Below are positions 9,638 to 21,802 of a stretch of DNA of 64,000 nt, piece by piece. A program made the translations under genes and the position numbers. This DNA comes from Rutstroemia sp. NJR-2017a BVV2 (lineage: Eukaryota; Ascomycota; Leotiomycetes; Helotiales; Rutstroemiaceae), in contig NJPS01000033.1 of the NCBI GenBank assembly GCA_002946415.1, positions 186,001 to 250,000 on the forward strand. Direction: 5' to 3'. Under the pieces are notes generated by a model. It did not search any database. It saw only the letters and a program-made list of their open reading frames with translations, and was not told the DNA's origin. Each line of letters opens with the position of its first letter. The stretch's first letter is position 1.

Positions 9638-10542
9638 ATGTCAGTACCTCCCCCAATTCAACAGGACCCCCCGGCGGAGATCGACATATCCCAATCACCC
9701 TCTAGTCGGCGTCTCTCGAGATCATGTAAGAAAATGCTGAGCTGGCGCGGATTGCTAATTTATCTTGCTGTCTTGCTGGTAATCATCATTGTGATTGGGC
9801 TTCTTGCCACTGCTCATACCTACTATCACGAAATGGGCGGATTTGGCTGGCTCAAAGTCAAACGCGAAAGGGTGGAACACACTTACCGTGGGCAGTCGAT
9901 GCTAGAGCCACAAATTTGTTTACCAACAAGGAGATTCGTCCTCGAGAATGGAGGCGTTTCCCCAATGCACATAACTGGTCGATCGCCAGCGAATGTGCCA
10001 TATTACACTTGCGGGGACCAGCAGAATAGCTGTGAAGCATTTGGTCACCCTGTAAGTGATCTCATATTGTCAATCCACTTGGTGACTAATACATATCTTT
10101 CGCGCCCCAGGAAATCTGCTGTCCGGTCCGAATGATATGTCAACCAACATTTCATACAACGTCTGGAGTGTATTGTTGCAACGGTACATTGTCCCACTAC
10201 GAATGCGATATTTTGAGGGCACATGCGAGATGTAGACCGCAGTATCACGAGTGTTCGGCGGAATTGGGTGGAGGTTGCTGTCCTGATACGATGGCTTGCT
10301 TCGGAAATCAGTGCATACCCATATTCGAGAACCCCATAGCAAGCAACGGATCCAACGCACCCAACGCATCTAACGCATCTAATGCATCGACAGCAACCCC
10401 ACTACCTGGCGTTCCTGTGCCGCGAGAAGGAGAAATCGCAAGAGGATCAAGGCTTAGAGTCTCTCTGTTCTGGGACCATGATCAGCCTTATTTAGCTCTA
10501 GCATTCTTGGGGTTTGTGGCTGCTGTTATGGGGATGCTATGA
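9638..10542 (+). CDS. Cysteine-rich membrane protein of unknown function, 281 aa
   Basis: Exons 9638-10051 and 10111-10542, joined through GTAAGT and CCCCAG so that the frame reads GHP-EICCPVR. A basic, proline-rich cytosolic N-terminus is followed by a strong membrane segment at about residues 38-59 (type II orientation likely). Next comes an extracellular domain rich in cysteine with repeated CCP/CC pairs (EICCPVRMICQ, YCCNG, GGGCCPDTMACFGNQC), resembling small fungal secreted Cys-rich modules. A short NAS repeat follows, then a hydrophobic end (YLALAFLGFVAAVMGML) that could be a second anchor or a GPI-type tail. I do not recognise a named family; cell-surface location is an inference. Confidence 0.7.
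10351..10389 (+). repeat. 9-bp tandem repeat coding for Asn-Ala-Ser
   Basis: About four degenerate copies of a 9-bp unit (tccaacgca, cccaacgca, tctaacgca, tctaatgca) code for a short N-A-S/P linker between the Cys-rich domain and the hydrophobic tail. Each NAS is a potential N-glycosylation sequon. Confidence 0.8.
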
Positions 10543-12111
10543 TGAAGATTGTTTTTGGATAAGTTGGGTCGGAGATAATGAGACGATCGAAAGCCCTACT
10601 TCATTTGTCCAATAAAATTGTATTTTTTGCGAAAGGACACAGCTCCTGAGTCTATTGATTTGCGACAGAAAAGAAAAAGAAGAGAAACATTCGGGTGTCA
10701 TAGTGATCTCCGCAAACTCGTTACCATCCCGTCCTATCTAACCACGACCATCACTTTATGCCCGCGGCTAAACATTTCTGGGTTCGGCATTGATCCTGAT
10801 TCCAATCTTGGGGTGATCTAACATAGCCGCTTTGACACAGTCTTGGTAGTAAAAAGTCTAAAAGCACTCGGAATAAAGTGCTCTGACGACGTAACTCGAC
10901 TTTCCGCCCGAATCAGGTAGTGGTCGAGACTATCTTCTACCCACCGACATGGTTCGTGCTTTTTTTTCTTCGGCAGAACTTCTGTGCAACGATGGAAGAC
11001 GACTAGCCGTGCTCGCCTCGCCAGTCAAGGAAGCTGAACTGATAACATCGTACTCGTAACGAGTCTACGACGATTAATTCGCCAACAACAGCCGATAAAA
11101 GACAGGGAGCAGAAAGGAAGTACTGATGCATCCACAGACGGGACAATTCCGATTTTTTGTCGAAGAATCGCAACAGCCGAGTAGTTGATAGTAACCTCTC
11201 TTTGGTTCTGAAAAGCCAGCATCATCCTAGGACAAATCATTACTCCATCATAAGTATTGATACTCCCGTACAGAAGGACATCACCTGGAATTTGGTGGCG
11301 ATCTGTCGGGAGTTTTTGCGAGAGGCTAGAACAGTGCGGAGCAGGTTCTGAAAGCACATGGGTTGGGATTTTCACGATCACCCACAGAGATCAATATCCA
11401 CCAAGATAGATGTCTGCCAATCACAGTGTCAATTGTTGCGTGGTGCCGATTAATCTTAGATTTACTAAAGTATCACACGTTTAAGCTTCAAAGCGGGTTG
11501 CGAGTGTTTCCAAATCTGCACAAGCTCGAGGTAGTCTGGACGTCATGCTGCAAGTCAGGACCGTTCTTTCCCCTTGCCCTTCATCTGAAGTTCCGAACAT
11601 TGGTTACGGCAATGATTCAGTAAACATGCCAGATTTCTGCAGCATTACTTGAAGATCTCTGTTAGCTACGCATGTGCCAGTATTTTTCATTCCACAAATG
11701 GGAGATTTTAGTTGGTACTAATAGTTGGCGGACTCCTGAACAGGGCCCCAGCATGAAGCTTCGATGAGCTAAATACACTACGGGAAGTTAGTGGGGAGGA
11801 CTCTCAAGTCTCTCACGCTCTAGTACGGCTAATCAAAGTATCTATTTGTTTTGACGAAATGTCTGAATGAGTTGGCTCATACTTTCGTCGGACCCCATCG
11901 CGAAGCAGATTACTGTAGTGGCGTACAATAGCATCTCCACTTTCCACATGGCGAAAGGGCGCATCCTGAACCCAGGTCCATGCCCTTCGCTCGACTAACC
12001 TGCTAATCTGGTGTCAATAGAGCCAGATTGCCGGCTGTTGGGATTGAACTCCCCTTACTTCAAGATTGGTCCATCCCCCGGTATTTGGGGTTTGTATCAG
12101 ATCTCTCAATC
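10543..12111. other. Intergenic region, 1.57 kb
   Basis: 3' flank of the Cys-rich gene and long upstream region of the RGS gene. Frames at 11025-11381 and 11363-11623 show no recognisable protein. Nothing else is identified. Confidence 0.5.
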
Positions 12112-13688
12112 ATGTCAATCCTTTTCTACCGCAGGCCTGACTATACCGAAAACCCATCGGGTCCTCTGAACGCTTCAGAGTGCCAGCGTTATGCTGAAAG
12201 AGCAAGAAGTAGGCATCTCTTCCTCCATCCGTATTGACATGCGGACTAATTTGAGTAGACTGTGAGCGAGCAATCCCTCCTGGTCTCTCTTTCGAAGATG
12301 TGATTGAAAATAGATCACTTCCGGTAAGCCATGAATAGGCCAAAGACGCCAAATTTTGTCTGACGGGTTAAATAGCCATGTTCTCTTGCAGATTTCATGG
12401 ACTTCCTTGTCTACGTCGAACACAATGCTGAGAATCTGCAATTCTATCTTTGGTACAAAGACTATGTTCGCCGGTTTGAAGCTCTACCCAAAAAAGACAG
12501 AGCTCTTTCGCCTGAATGGGTGCCAGAAATCGCAGAGCCATCAAATCTAGGCAAGGATGCCGAGAAGAATGAACTCAGGAAAAAAAGGACGGCAACCTCA
12601 GCAGATGTTCTGGATCTGAGCAATTACAACGACATGACACTCTTCAAATCGGACCAGAAGGAAGCAGAATCTTTTCGGCACAACTTCTCTGGCGGAATAG
12701 ACAGTGATCGAGCAAGTGCGCCAACTACTCCTTCGCTGCGGTCCGACACCAGAGGGTTAGGAGAGACATTATCCCACGGAGGCCTCAGTCAATCGAATCC
12801 CCAATGGCAACCCTGTTCGTCCAATCATATCTTGAAAGCGAAAACGTTAGAGTACTGACAACCGTCATAGTTACCATTCAGCCGATGAGAGAAGAGACCA
12901 ACCGTGTAATACGCCACTACCTCACTTTCAACGCGCCACGGGAGCTAAACCTCTCACACAAAGATCGTGCACTCTGCTTGCACGCTCTGCAACACACTAC
13001 ACACCCCTCCGCATTCTTGCCGGCCCTGAAGATCACCAATGCCGCTCTTCGAGGCCAGTCTCATCCGAACTTCATTCGTTGGTCCATTTGCAATGGGAAT
13101 CGACCCCGCGTTTTCTTTGTTCGGACCATGGGAATCAGCAACACACTGTTCGGATTTCTTATTGCTGTGTTGTTGACCTTGTCGAAAGTCAGCAGGTGGT
13201 GGAGAATATTTGCCGGTCTTCAATGGTTCCTCGGCATCACAACACTAGTCGCGGCCTATAAGGGACTCTGTATCATCATGCACTCCTCACATGCCCGAAA
13301 CCTGCGACCATGGGAGCAGCTCTATGATGTCGAGATAAACGAAGAGGGAAGGAATTCCTTTTCTAGCACGGCGCAACGCAGAATTCAGATGGCCTCCCGG
13401 ATCGGAGATTACGACGAGTCCACTACGAAAGAAGATGGGAGTAGTTTCTGTTCACCGAGCATGCAGTCGTTCGGACCGAAGAATAGCTTCGACGATGAGC
13501 TATGGATCGAGCACTATAACAAAAAGCCTCTGATTCGGAAGGTTTTCGATAAGACAACTTGGACGCAGGATGAGACCTTACGGATTTTGCAGGATAGGAT
13601 AGTGCTGGGAGCAATATGTTGGAGTTTGATGTTCACAATCCCGTTGACGGTTGTCTTTGTTGCATTACCTAAAGGAAATTTCTATTAA
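12112..13688 (+). CDS. RGS-domain membrane protein, Rax1-like, 472 aa
   Basis: Regulator of G-protein signalling fused to a C-terminal membrane region, the layout of fungal Rax1/RgsC-type proteins. Exons: 12112-12208, 12259-12323, 12376-12814, 12871-13688. Junctions rebuild the conserved run FEDVIENRSLPPCSLADFM, then VEHNAENLQFYLWYKDY, and across intron 3 (TACTGAC branch, CATAG acceptor, weak GTTCGT donor) QWQPFTIQPMREE. The split RGS domain spans about residues 45-235. Membrane helices are at about 291-307, 310-331 and 445-467. The MSILFYRR start is chosen because family members begin with a similar short sequence; the frame stays open upstream without an ATG. Substrate G-alpha cannot be told from sequence. 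Confidence 0.85.
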
Positions 13689-14144
13689 TTGTATAATTTA
13701 GGTGTGTATCAAGTAAAGTTGTATGAATCACGTAGAAAGTGTTGGCATGCTTGCCTTATGATCTTCTGTTCGATTGTATATATTTCCTCTGATCATTTGG
13801 TACATAGCGCGTAATAATGACTGGCTTCGTACATACAAACAAATCACATAAGGCATCGTAAATCTTGGGTTAAACTTAGGTGAAAGACAGGGTGATAAGA
13901 AGAAAGGGAAAATCATCGTAACAAATCAACAGATCATAGGTTTAAAGTCCCTACATATAATGAGGTCATCCAGCAACCTCCCCGTGGCCCTGGTGAATCG
14001 GAAGCTGAGACAAGTCGCCCGTCCCATTTTGTGAAAGCTAAAACTTATTATGGTCACTCCTTCGCGCCAAACCAAATAAACATCGTCACAACCGCCAGAT
14101 TCTCTGTACATATTTCTCAATGCTAGTGATATAAAATCGCCAGC
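13689..14144. other. Intergenic region, 456 bp
   Basis: 3' flank of the RGS gene and short promoter of the SAC phosphatase gene. No motif stands out. Confidence 0.5.
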
Positions 14145-17095
14145 ATGCCTGGCCTTGTTCGGAAGCTTCTTATTTTTGCGGCGGTCGATGGACTAGTTCT
14201 GCAGCCCGCAACGCAGAAAGGGCAGCGCCCCGCACCTGCAACCAAAATCGCGTATAAGGATAAACACATCGGTCCAGTGCTGCATGACACGCAGCAATTG
14301 GAGGGCTTCACTAATGGTTTTGAGGCGTTTGGAATTGTTGGTACGTTGCAGTTGTCTCTCTCGTTGAGCTGCATTCTAACAAGCATCAGGTCTCTTGACG
14401 GTATCCAAAAGTTCCTTCCTGATATCGATTACGAAGAGAGAACAGGTTGCGCAAATACGAGGAAAGCCGATATACGTAATCACTGGAGTAGCGCTTACGC
14501 CTTTGGCCTCGAAAGCCGAGGCGGAGGACTCGATTAATAAAACGAAGACAGCCTTGAAGAGCGCTTCCGACGAACATGGGCTGGATGAGACCGACAGCGA
14601 AGAGGACTTCTCGGCGAACGTTAGCGACGAGGTAGAAGATGAGGTCTCGCAACCAAACCCAGAACAAGCACATAGGAGGACGAGCAGTGTGGCGGAGGAT
14701 GTAATCTCCAAGCAGGGGACATACGGCAGATTTGCTCAAAAATGGTTTTCGAAGAAGGGCTGGACAATTGATCAGAAGCGGAACTTGGGAATGAGTGCCA
14801 CAGAACCGGACTCGACGATTGAACCTGATGCGAAAGCAGAAAGTGTCAAGGGAAATGAGTCTGCGATCGTCGATGGGCAGGGTGATGGCACCACACCTGA
14901 AAGGGTAGAAGATATTGCTGAAAACATGCTACCAAAATTGCTACGGACGACACAGATTTTGTTCGGAACTTCAGCAAGTTTCTACTTCTCCTACGAACAT
15001 GACATCACAAGGAGCCTCGCGAACAGACAAAATGTGGTTTTCGAAGGACCTTTATTCAAGCAGGTTGATCCTCTGTTTTTCTGGAATCACAACCTTCTTC
15101 AGCCATTCATAGATGCTGGCCAGACCTCTCTTGCTCTACCTCTGATGCAAGGTTTTGTAGGACAGCGAGCGTTCGTCGTGGATAGCAATCCTCCCGAACC
15201 ATCAGTGGGACTGGATAGCACAGAAAAGACATCCATGGAACTGAATGAGATACCGACAGATAAACCTGATGATGACAGGCCTGCAGAGCGCATTAGCACC
15301 GACAAGTCTTTCTTGTTAACATTGATCTCACGGCGGTCAATCAAGCGGGCAGGTCTCAGGTATCTACGACGGGGCGTTGACGAGGATGGCAATTCGGCGA
15401 ACGGTGTAGAGACGGAACAGATTTTGTCTGACCCCAACTGGACATCATCGAGCAAAATACACTCGTTTGTCCAGATCCGTGGGAGTATTCCGATTTTCTT
15501 TTCCCAGTCACCTTACTCGTTTAAGCCTGTCCCTCAAATTCATCATTCTACCGAGACAAATTATCAAGCCTTCAAGAAGCATTTCGACTCTCTCTCTGAA
15601 AGATACGGGGAGGTCCAGGTGGCTTCGTTGGTTGAAAAGCATGGCCCCGAATCAATAGTTGGCCAGGAGTACGAGAAGCTGATGGCTCGCTGGAATGAAT
15701 CAAATGAGTCTCAAAAACATGTTGGCTTTGAGTGGTTCGATTTCCATGCAATATGTCGAGGCATGAAGTTCGAGAACGTCAGTCTACTCATGGAAGCATT
15801 GGACAAGAAGCTTGACTCATTCTCCGAGAACGTCGAGTCGGGGGGAGAGCTAGTGTCGAAGCAATGTGGAATATTGAGGACTAACTGCATGGATTGCCTG
15901 GACCGTACGAATGTCGTGCAAAGTGCAGTAGGCAGGCGAGCGCTTGAAATGCAACTCAAGGATGAAGGTATAGATATGAGTCTTCAGGTTGATCAAGCTA
16001 CACAATGGTTCAACACTTTGTGGGCCGACAACGGTGATGCCATCTCTAAACAATATGCCTCTACAGCAGCGTTGAAAGGAGACTTCACTCGTACAAGGAA
16101 GCGAGACTACAAAGGTGCCTTGACTGATATGGGCCTATCCATCTCCAGATTCTACAGCGGGTAAGTCATTATACACTGATCTAAGATACATGACCTAACA
16201 GGACTACAGTATTGTCAATGATTACTTCAGCCAAGCCGCTATTGACTTCCTCCTTGGGAATGTGAGCTATTTGGTCTTTGAGGACTTCGAGACAAACATG
16301 ATGAGTGGCGATCCGGGCGTCTCCATGCAAAAAATGCGGCAGCAAGCTATTGATGTATCCCAAAAGCTTGTCGTAGCGGATGAGCAGGAAGAGTTCATTG
16401 GTGGTTGGACGTTTCTCACACCACAAGTTGCCAACACGATCAAGTCAAGCCCGTTTGAAGAAGCAGTCCTTCTTTTAACCGATGCGGCGCTGTACATATG
16501 CCATTTTGATTGGAACATTGAGAAAGTATCGTCGTTCGAAAGAATTGAGCTTCATAATGTCGTTGGCATCAAGTACGGGACTTACATTACGAGCACGCTA
16601 TCCCCAGGTCAAGCAGACGAGTCTAGAAATGTTGGTCTCGTGATAAGCTATGACTCTAAGAAGGGGGGCATGATTCGTGTGAATACTCGTTCTCTGGCTA
16701 CAGCTCTCCCGGAGCCTGAACCTTCCACCGAAGACCGGCCTTCAACTGCGACTTCTGCTGCCGCTCCTATCGCTGCAGGAATTGCGAATCTCATGTCGGG
16801 CTTGCAGAATCAGACATTTGGGGTAGCCAAGGAAGACACAAGCAAGGTCTTAGCGCTCAAAGCATTGCCTTCCAAATCTGCTGTCTCGGACGACGGCGTC
16901 AGTGAGATCGAACAGGTCAAGAACGTTTGTGCTGAAATAGAAAGGATGGTGCAGCTGGAAAAAGCCAAGGGGGTGGACGAAGAGAGAAAGAGTATTGTGC
17001 AAGAGGCTGATATTATTAGTCTAGCGGAAGCTAAGAAGAGCACTGGATTGCTCGACGTTCTGGGTCACAATTTGAAGAAGTTGGTCTGGGCATGA
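14145..17095 (+). CDS. SAC-domain phosphoinositide phosphatase with hSac2 domain, 950 aa
   Basis: Dephosphorylates phosphoinositides on endomembranes; architecture is that of the Sac2/INPP5F group. Exons: 14145-14340, 14390-16160, 16210-17095, all in frame (junction residues G-IVG-LLTVSK and FYSG-IVNDYF). The SAC domain is interrupted by a long acidic low-complexity insert at about residues 95-200 and continues to about 640. The catalytic CX5R motif reads CMDCLDRT at about 564-571. The C-terminal hSac2 homology domain (about 700-830; WTFLTPQVA, LLTDAALYICHFDWN) is followed by a short coiled coil. It lacks the 5-phosphatase domain of synaptojanins. The family call is firm; substrate preference (PI4P in the animal enzymes) is by analogy. 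Confidence 0.9.
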
Positions 17096-17690
17096 GGAGA
17101 CAATTAGAATTACAGGACATTTTTACTCGGGGCTCGGGATGAAACATCAGCTATGATAGAATTTGAAATGGCTTGCGATGGTAATATACATAAGAGGAGA
17201 GATGTGTATTTGGGGGAGGTAATTCATAGATGATGTAGCCGACATAATGGTAGATGTGTTTATAGATAGATGATGCTAATGGAACTAGATGCATATGAGC
17301 TTTTCATTCATCGTCTCCCTGTTCGACTAAGCAACGTCAAAGATCCCATGCCTCGTGAAAAACGTCTCGAACAATCCTCAGAACATGAACGGCAGTGGGG
17401 CACACAATAGCTCCAAGGAGTACTAAACGAAAAGCGCATTAGCACACAGTAGCTTCGGCTCTGGAGCCCCAAAAAGTAAAAAATGTTGAACCCCACCAGG
17501 TCAGAGCTTTTTCCATCGTGCTCAACACCAGACATATTTCTTTCCTCTTTCCCTTCTGTCCTTCACTCAATCTCGTTCCTTAAGACTCAGTCAGAGCAGA
17601 GATTGAAACGAAAGATTCATCAATTGGAAACCAAAACTCTGAAAGTCCATAAAATCTGCTAGCACGCACCCCCATTGCTTCACAGATACT
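17096..17690. other. Intergenic region, 595 bp
   Basis: 3' flank of the SAC phosphatase gene and promoter of the MFS permease gene. Pyrimidine-rich sequence at about 17535-17580 may mark the permease transcription start area. No defined motif. Confidence 0.45.
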
Positions 17691-19552
17691 ATGGCAGAGC
17701 CAGAGAGCGCTCCTCATGACCCGGCGCATGAGCAAGATCATGATGGGAAATTTTCACCTGCGAACGAAACTTTTGCGGATGAGTCCGGTAGGGCATACAG
17801 AGACGATGAAGTGAGCATTGAGAGAATTGAGAAGGTTTATAAGTATGTGTTCTATCATCCTATCATGGAGTAGCCGTTTTCCCCACCTGTTCATGATACT
17901 TACATGGATTGTAGGAAAATCGACCGCCGCATAATCCCAGGTAATTGGCCTTGACGCTCATTCGTAAATATGCGATATGCTTCTGGGCTCCATTGACACG
18001 TTATAGCTTTTTGGGTCCTATACTTCCTATGTTCCGCCATTCGATCGAACGTCGGCCTCGCTCAAACGATGAATGAATCATCTGACCATGATCTAGCGTC
18101 AGTCTTGCACTTGACTGCTAAGCAAACATCTACCGCTCTGGCACTGTTCTACGTTGCATACGTCGTGTTTGACTTGCCTTCTAATCTGGTTATGACAAGA
18201 TTAAGTCCTAGGGTCTGGATGAGTCGTATTGTATTTGCTGTAGGAATTATTGGTTCTTGTTTTGCGGCAGTGAAGGCAGCCTGGAGTTTGATGTATGTTA
18301 TCCGTCTGGAGCGCCAGAACCCTCCAGCTGATACTTTCTAGGTTCCTTCGCTTTCTCCTCGGTTTGGTGATTGCTGGTATGTGGCCGGGAATGTCTTATT
18401 ATCTGACACTCTTCTATCCTCCTTCACGAACTGGCAAACGAATCGGTCAATACTTTACTGCATCCCAAGTCTCTGCTGCTGTAGTAGGTCTTGTTTCTGC
18501 AGGCTTTCAGAAGATGGACGGGCTTCAAGGATTGGTTGGCTTCCAATGGATGTTCTTGCTTTGGGGTCTCTGTGCCATCGTTCTTGGCGTTGTGCTCCTC
18601 TGGTGGTTACCCGATCGTCCGCTTCCTCCCGGAGAAGAAAGGGTCCCCAAGGGTATCACCAAGTGGCTCCCTGCTACTCCACCAGTGTTAACAGGAGAGG
18701 ATGCGGAGATACATTATCAAGATCTGAGAAGAGTCTATCACCCCCGACCATGGACCTGGAAGGATGTGGGTTTCATCTTGATTGACTGGAGACTCTGGCC
18801 ATTGACACTGATGTACTTTGGTGTTGTTGGTGTCGGTATCGGAACACAACTGTACGCATCTGTCATCATATCTGGGATTAGCCCAAGCTTTTCCGGTATA
18901 ACTCTCAGCTTACTCACCGCCCCAATCTGGATCGTAAGTCTTAGTCTTCCTTAACGACAAACCACATGCTAACCAAAGCTAGATGGACCTCATTGCTATT
19001 CTCATGGTCACTCCGATATCTGATCGCTTCCACCACCACCGCGCCATATTCTTCTCAGCTGCCGTCCTCATCCAGATTGCCGGCCTTCTCACTACAACCT
19101 TTGCACCTGTCTCTCAACCTTGGGCTCGTTACGGCGGTCTACTCATGGTTGGTTACGGCCTCGGTCCCACAGTTCCTATCTGCATGACATGGACTAACCA
19201 AATCTTCCAACACCGCCATGGAGAAGTCGGAGTTGCCGCTGCCGCAGCACTAGTATCCGGACTCGGCAACCTGGGTAGCATCACCACCACCTACGCCCTC
19301 TACACCGGATGGCCCGAAGACGCCAAAGCCGGACCCCACCGCTACCGCAAGAGCAACCTCGTCATGATCGGGATCCTCTGCCTCAGCATCCTAAGCAGCA
19401 TCGTCATGACCGTTCTCCTCAAGGTCTTCGGCAACAAAAAGAGTACCAAGATTCAAAGCAGTGACAGTTCGACCAGCGAGGAATTCCAAGATGGTGCTGC
19501 GAGGAGAGAGAACTTGCAGCGCGGATTCGGGAAGATGTGGTGGAAGAAGTAA
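17691..19552 (+). CDS. MFS permease, allantoate/nicotinate (Dal5/Tna1) type, 541 aa
   Basis: Anion:cation symporter of the MFS, the group containing allantoate, nicotinate, pantothenate and biotin-precursor permeases. Exons: 17691-17842, 17915-17940 (only 26 nt), 18007-18292, 18342-18933, 18983-19552; phases are consistent at every junction. The tiny exon codes for KKIDRRIIP, the conserved segment before TM1. Recognisable are FWVLYFLCSAIRSNVG (TM1), DLPSNLV, RFLLGLVIAGMWPGMSYYL and the symmetrical second half, with about 12 membrane segments in total. Both tails are hydrophilic; the C-terminal one is Ser- and charge-rich. The substrate cannot be assigned from sequence. Confidence 0.88.
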
Positions 19553-20818
19553 TGCTTTCAATACCTGACAATAGGGCCTTTGGTTTTGATTAAAGGGCTT
19601 GAGATCTTTCAACAGTTCTCTCAGACACCTCTCTCCTATCTCCTGGTAGCTCAACCTCCCCTCTCGGCAACGAAAACCTCGCTTCACTTCTCACGCTCCT
19701 TCACGACGCTTTACAACACATCAAAACACGCTTTCTTCTCCAGAAGAACACTTCACCATGCACTCTCGCTCCCCCTACTTCCCGTTCTGATTTTCCGCTT
19801 CTTGCATACTTCCCTCTTCCCACTTCCTTTCCCCCTCTGCATATAGTATTTACCTTTGTTTTTGTTTTGTCGTTTTTCCAGCGAATGATACCCCATTTCA
19901 TCGAGCGTTTGTATACGCTATCATATCGAGCTTATGTTACCTCCTGAGAAAAATTTCTACCTCTCGAGCAATGGAAGTGCCGCTGCGCCACCATTGGGAC
20001 GGCGTATCAGGCTTAGAGATCTTTAGCCACGAAAATGTTTTGCGCTATCGTGTGTTATCGTCTCGTGGGATTTGTTGTTTCTGTTGTTGTTCTTGTGGAG
20101 GATGGATGGTCTTTATATCTATATTTAGGGGGTGATGAAATGTGTATGTGCGTTGGATATATATATGTAGTATATAAATGTATGTAAGTGTTGGACATGC
20201 AACATTCGTTTTACACACACCTGGCACTACACAACCGGCTCCAATCACTATTCACCCAGGTAGGTAGCTCAAAGTTGATTTTTGTTCATATTTCATTCAA
20301 TATTAGGCTGTTTGTTGAAAGCATTCATTCATCATACCAGCTCGCCCCTTAGCCCCCTCCCATCCCATCAAATACACAGACCGATGGGTATACGCCCTGA
20401 CATGCCAGGCCAGACGTTCCCAATCCGCCCCATCCATACCATAACCAATTGGCAAAAAACATCAAAAAGCGGAAATTACTATAGGTACAACGCCAGCCGC
20501 AGCAGATCGCTCTCACCGAACCTTAAGCCAAACGCCAACCCCGTAGGTGTGTGTGTTCGTTCCATCGTTTCTCATCGCATAGTTCCTACACTGGACAAGC
20601 AAGCAAGCACGCAAGCAAGCACCACTCAGCTTTAAAAAAAAAAGATATCGAAGTACTCAAACATTGAAGCAAAAGAAAAAGAAAGAAAGGGGGAAAAGGT
20701 GGTATTTATCAAAGAAGTTGCACAGAGCAAAGGCAAAGAAGAGCTCTCACCGCTGCTTTTTGACTGAGGGGTCAGGATGCAACAACGCTCAGCAGGGAAA
20801 AGTAGCAATGTGAGCTAC
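19553..20818. other. Convergent 3' intergenic region, 1.27 kb
   Basis: 3' ends of the permease (+) and MAF1 (-) genes face each other. It contains AT-rich sequence with tatatata-type stretches near 20155-20180, CT-rich stretches at 19700-19840, an AAGC-type repeat and an A-run at about 20634-20643. No gene seen. Confidence 0.5.
20596..20622. repeat. Short AAGC-type tandem repeat
   Basis: Runs of aagc units with one interruption (acaagcaagcaagcacgcaa, then gcaagcac). Non-coding microsatellite. Confidence 0.75.
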
Positions 20819-21802
20819 TCAATAATCCATATCCATAGACGCAGCAATATCCTCACTAACACCACGTATCGGCGCCTTGAAGCTCTGCTCATCGGACTCA
20901 TCATCAGCCTCATCATCATAGGTATCTGAAAAGTCCTCATCAACATCGACCTCGTCATCCTTGTCCCACATTTCAACATCGTCAGAGTCGTCAGTGATAT
21001 CGTTAGCGCGGTCACCAAGCCAGAATCGGGCGCGTTTGTTGGCTCCCGTGTCGTAGTAGGTAGCAGTGCGCTTGGCCATGGCTTTGGCTTGGCGGGGACT
21101 GTGGCTCATGACGGGGACGGCGCGGACGTAGAGGTATGCGACGCGCTTCCTTTCTTTGTTGAAGAAGAAGTAGTTCAGACTCCAGATGGCGCCTTCGTCG
21201 CCGTCGAACGGCTCGTCCGGAGGGGCCCAGCAGTATACGGTGCAGTCTTTAAGGGACATCTCCTTATCAATCATAGTCCACATCTGGGGTCCCCAGGCTT
21301 GACTCGAGGGAGCGGCAGAGCCAGTGGTGGCATAGGCCGCTTGCGATGGACCTTGCATAGTCATACCATTACTCGGTCTAAGACTATAAAGCGTAGAGTC
21401 GATGGAATTCATAACAGATCTCAGGTTGCGCTCCTTTCGGAAGTCTGCCGGTCTGAGAATGTGCGAGAAGTCATAGTCAGGGTGACTTGCGTTGAGCGTC
21501 GCGATAAGATATGCGAACGTGCGACGACTCGATACTTGACTCAGGGGACCAAATGGACTTGATCGCGACAAGTTGACGATGGGTTCTGCGGAATCGCGTG
21601 GCGGTGAAACCGAAGCAGAAAGTTTGAGCAGAGAAGCATATTGCGATTCCAATGAATTCTCAATGTTCCGGTAGAGCTTCTTATCAGACCCAGCTGCTTT
21701 GGTAGTGTACAAATCGCAACCACCAATGACGTGGCAGTCCGGTGTGTTGAAATTCAATGCGCTGGTGACATTGTCGAAATCGCGTAGAGGTAGGAACTTC
21801 AT
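20819..21802 (-). CDS. MAF1: MAF1, repressor of RNA polymerase III, 327 aa
   Basis: Nutrient- and stress-responsive repressor that binds Pol III and blocks tRNA and 5S transcription; kept cytoplasmic by TORC1/PKA phosphorylation in yeast. One exon from ATG 21800-21802. Conserved blocks: the N-terminal KFLPLRDFDNVTSALNF and IGGCDLYTTKAAGSDKKLYR; the YDFSHILRPADFRKE core; WTMIDKEMSLKDCTVYCWAP; and the C-terminal DEGAIWSLNYFFFNKERKR. A serine-rich linker lies between the A and B parts, and the acidic tail (about residues 270-327, many Asp/Glu) matches the family. No intron is needed. Confidence 0.95.
   Translation of the reverse strand: MKFLPLRDFDNVTSALNFNTPDCHVIGGCDLYTTKAAGSDKKLYRNIENSLESQYASLLKLSASVSPPRDSAEPIVNLSRSSPFGPLSQVSSRRTFAYLIATLNASHPDYDFSHILRPADFRKERNLRSVMNSIDSTLYSLRPSNGMTMQGPSQAAYATTGSAAPSSQAWGPQMWTMIDKEMSLKDCTVYCWAPPDEPFDGDEGAIWSLNYFFFNKERKRVAYLYVRAVPVMSHSPRQAKAMAKRTATYYDTGANKRARFWLGDRANDITDDSDDVEMWDKDDEVDVDEDFSDTYDDEADDESDEQSFKAPIRGVSEDIAASMDMDY

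Noticed and set aside
10618..12352. Several short frames in 10.6-12.3 kb as separate genes
   Set aside because: They overlap each other on both strands, lack motifs, and the 12.1-12.35 kb minus frames lie opposite the RGS exons.
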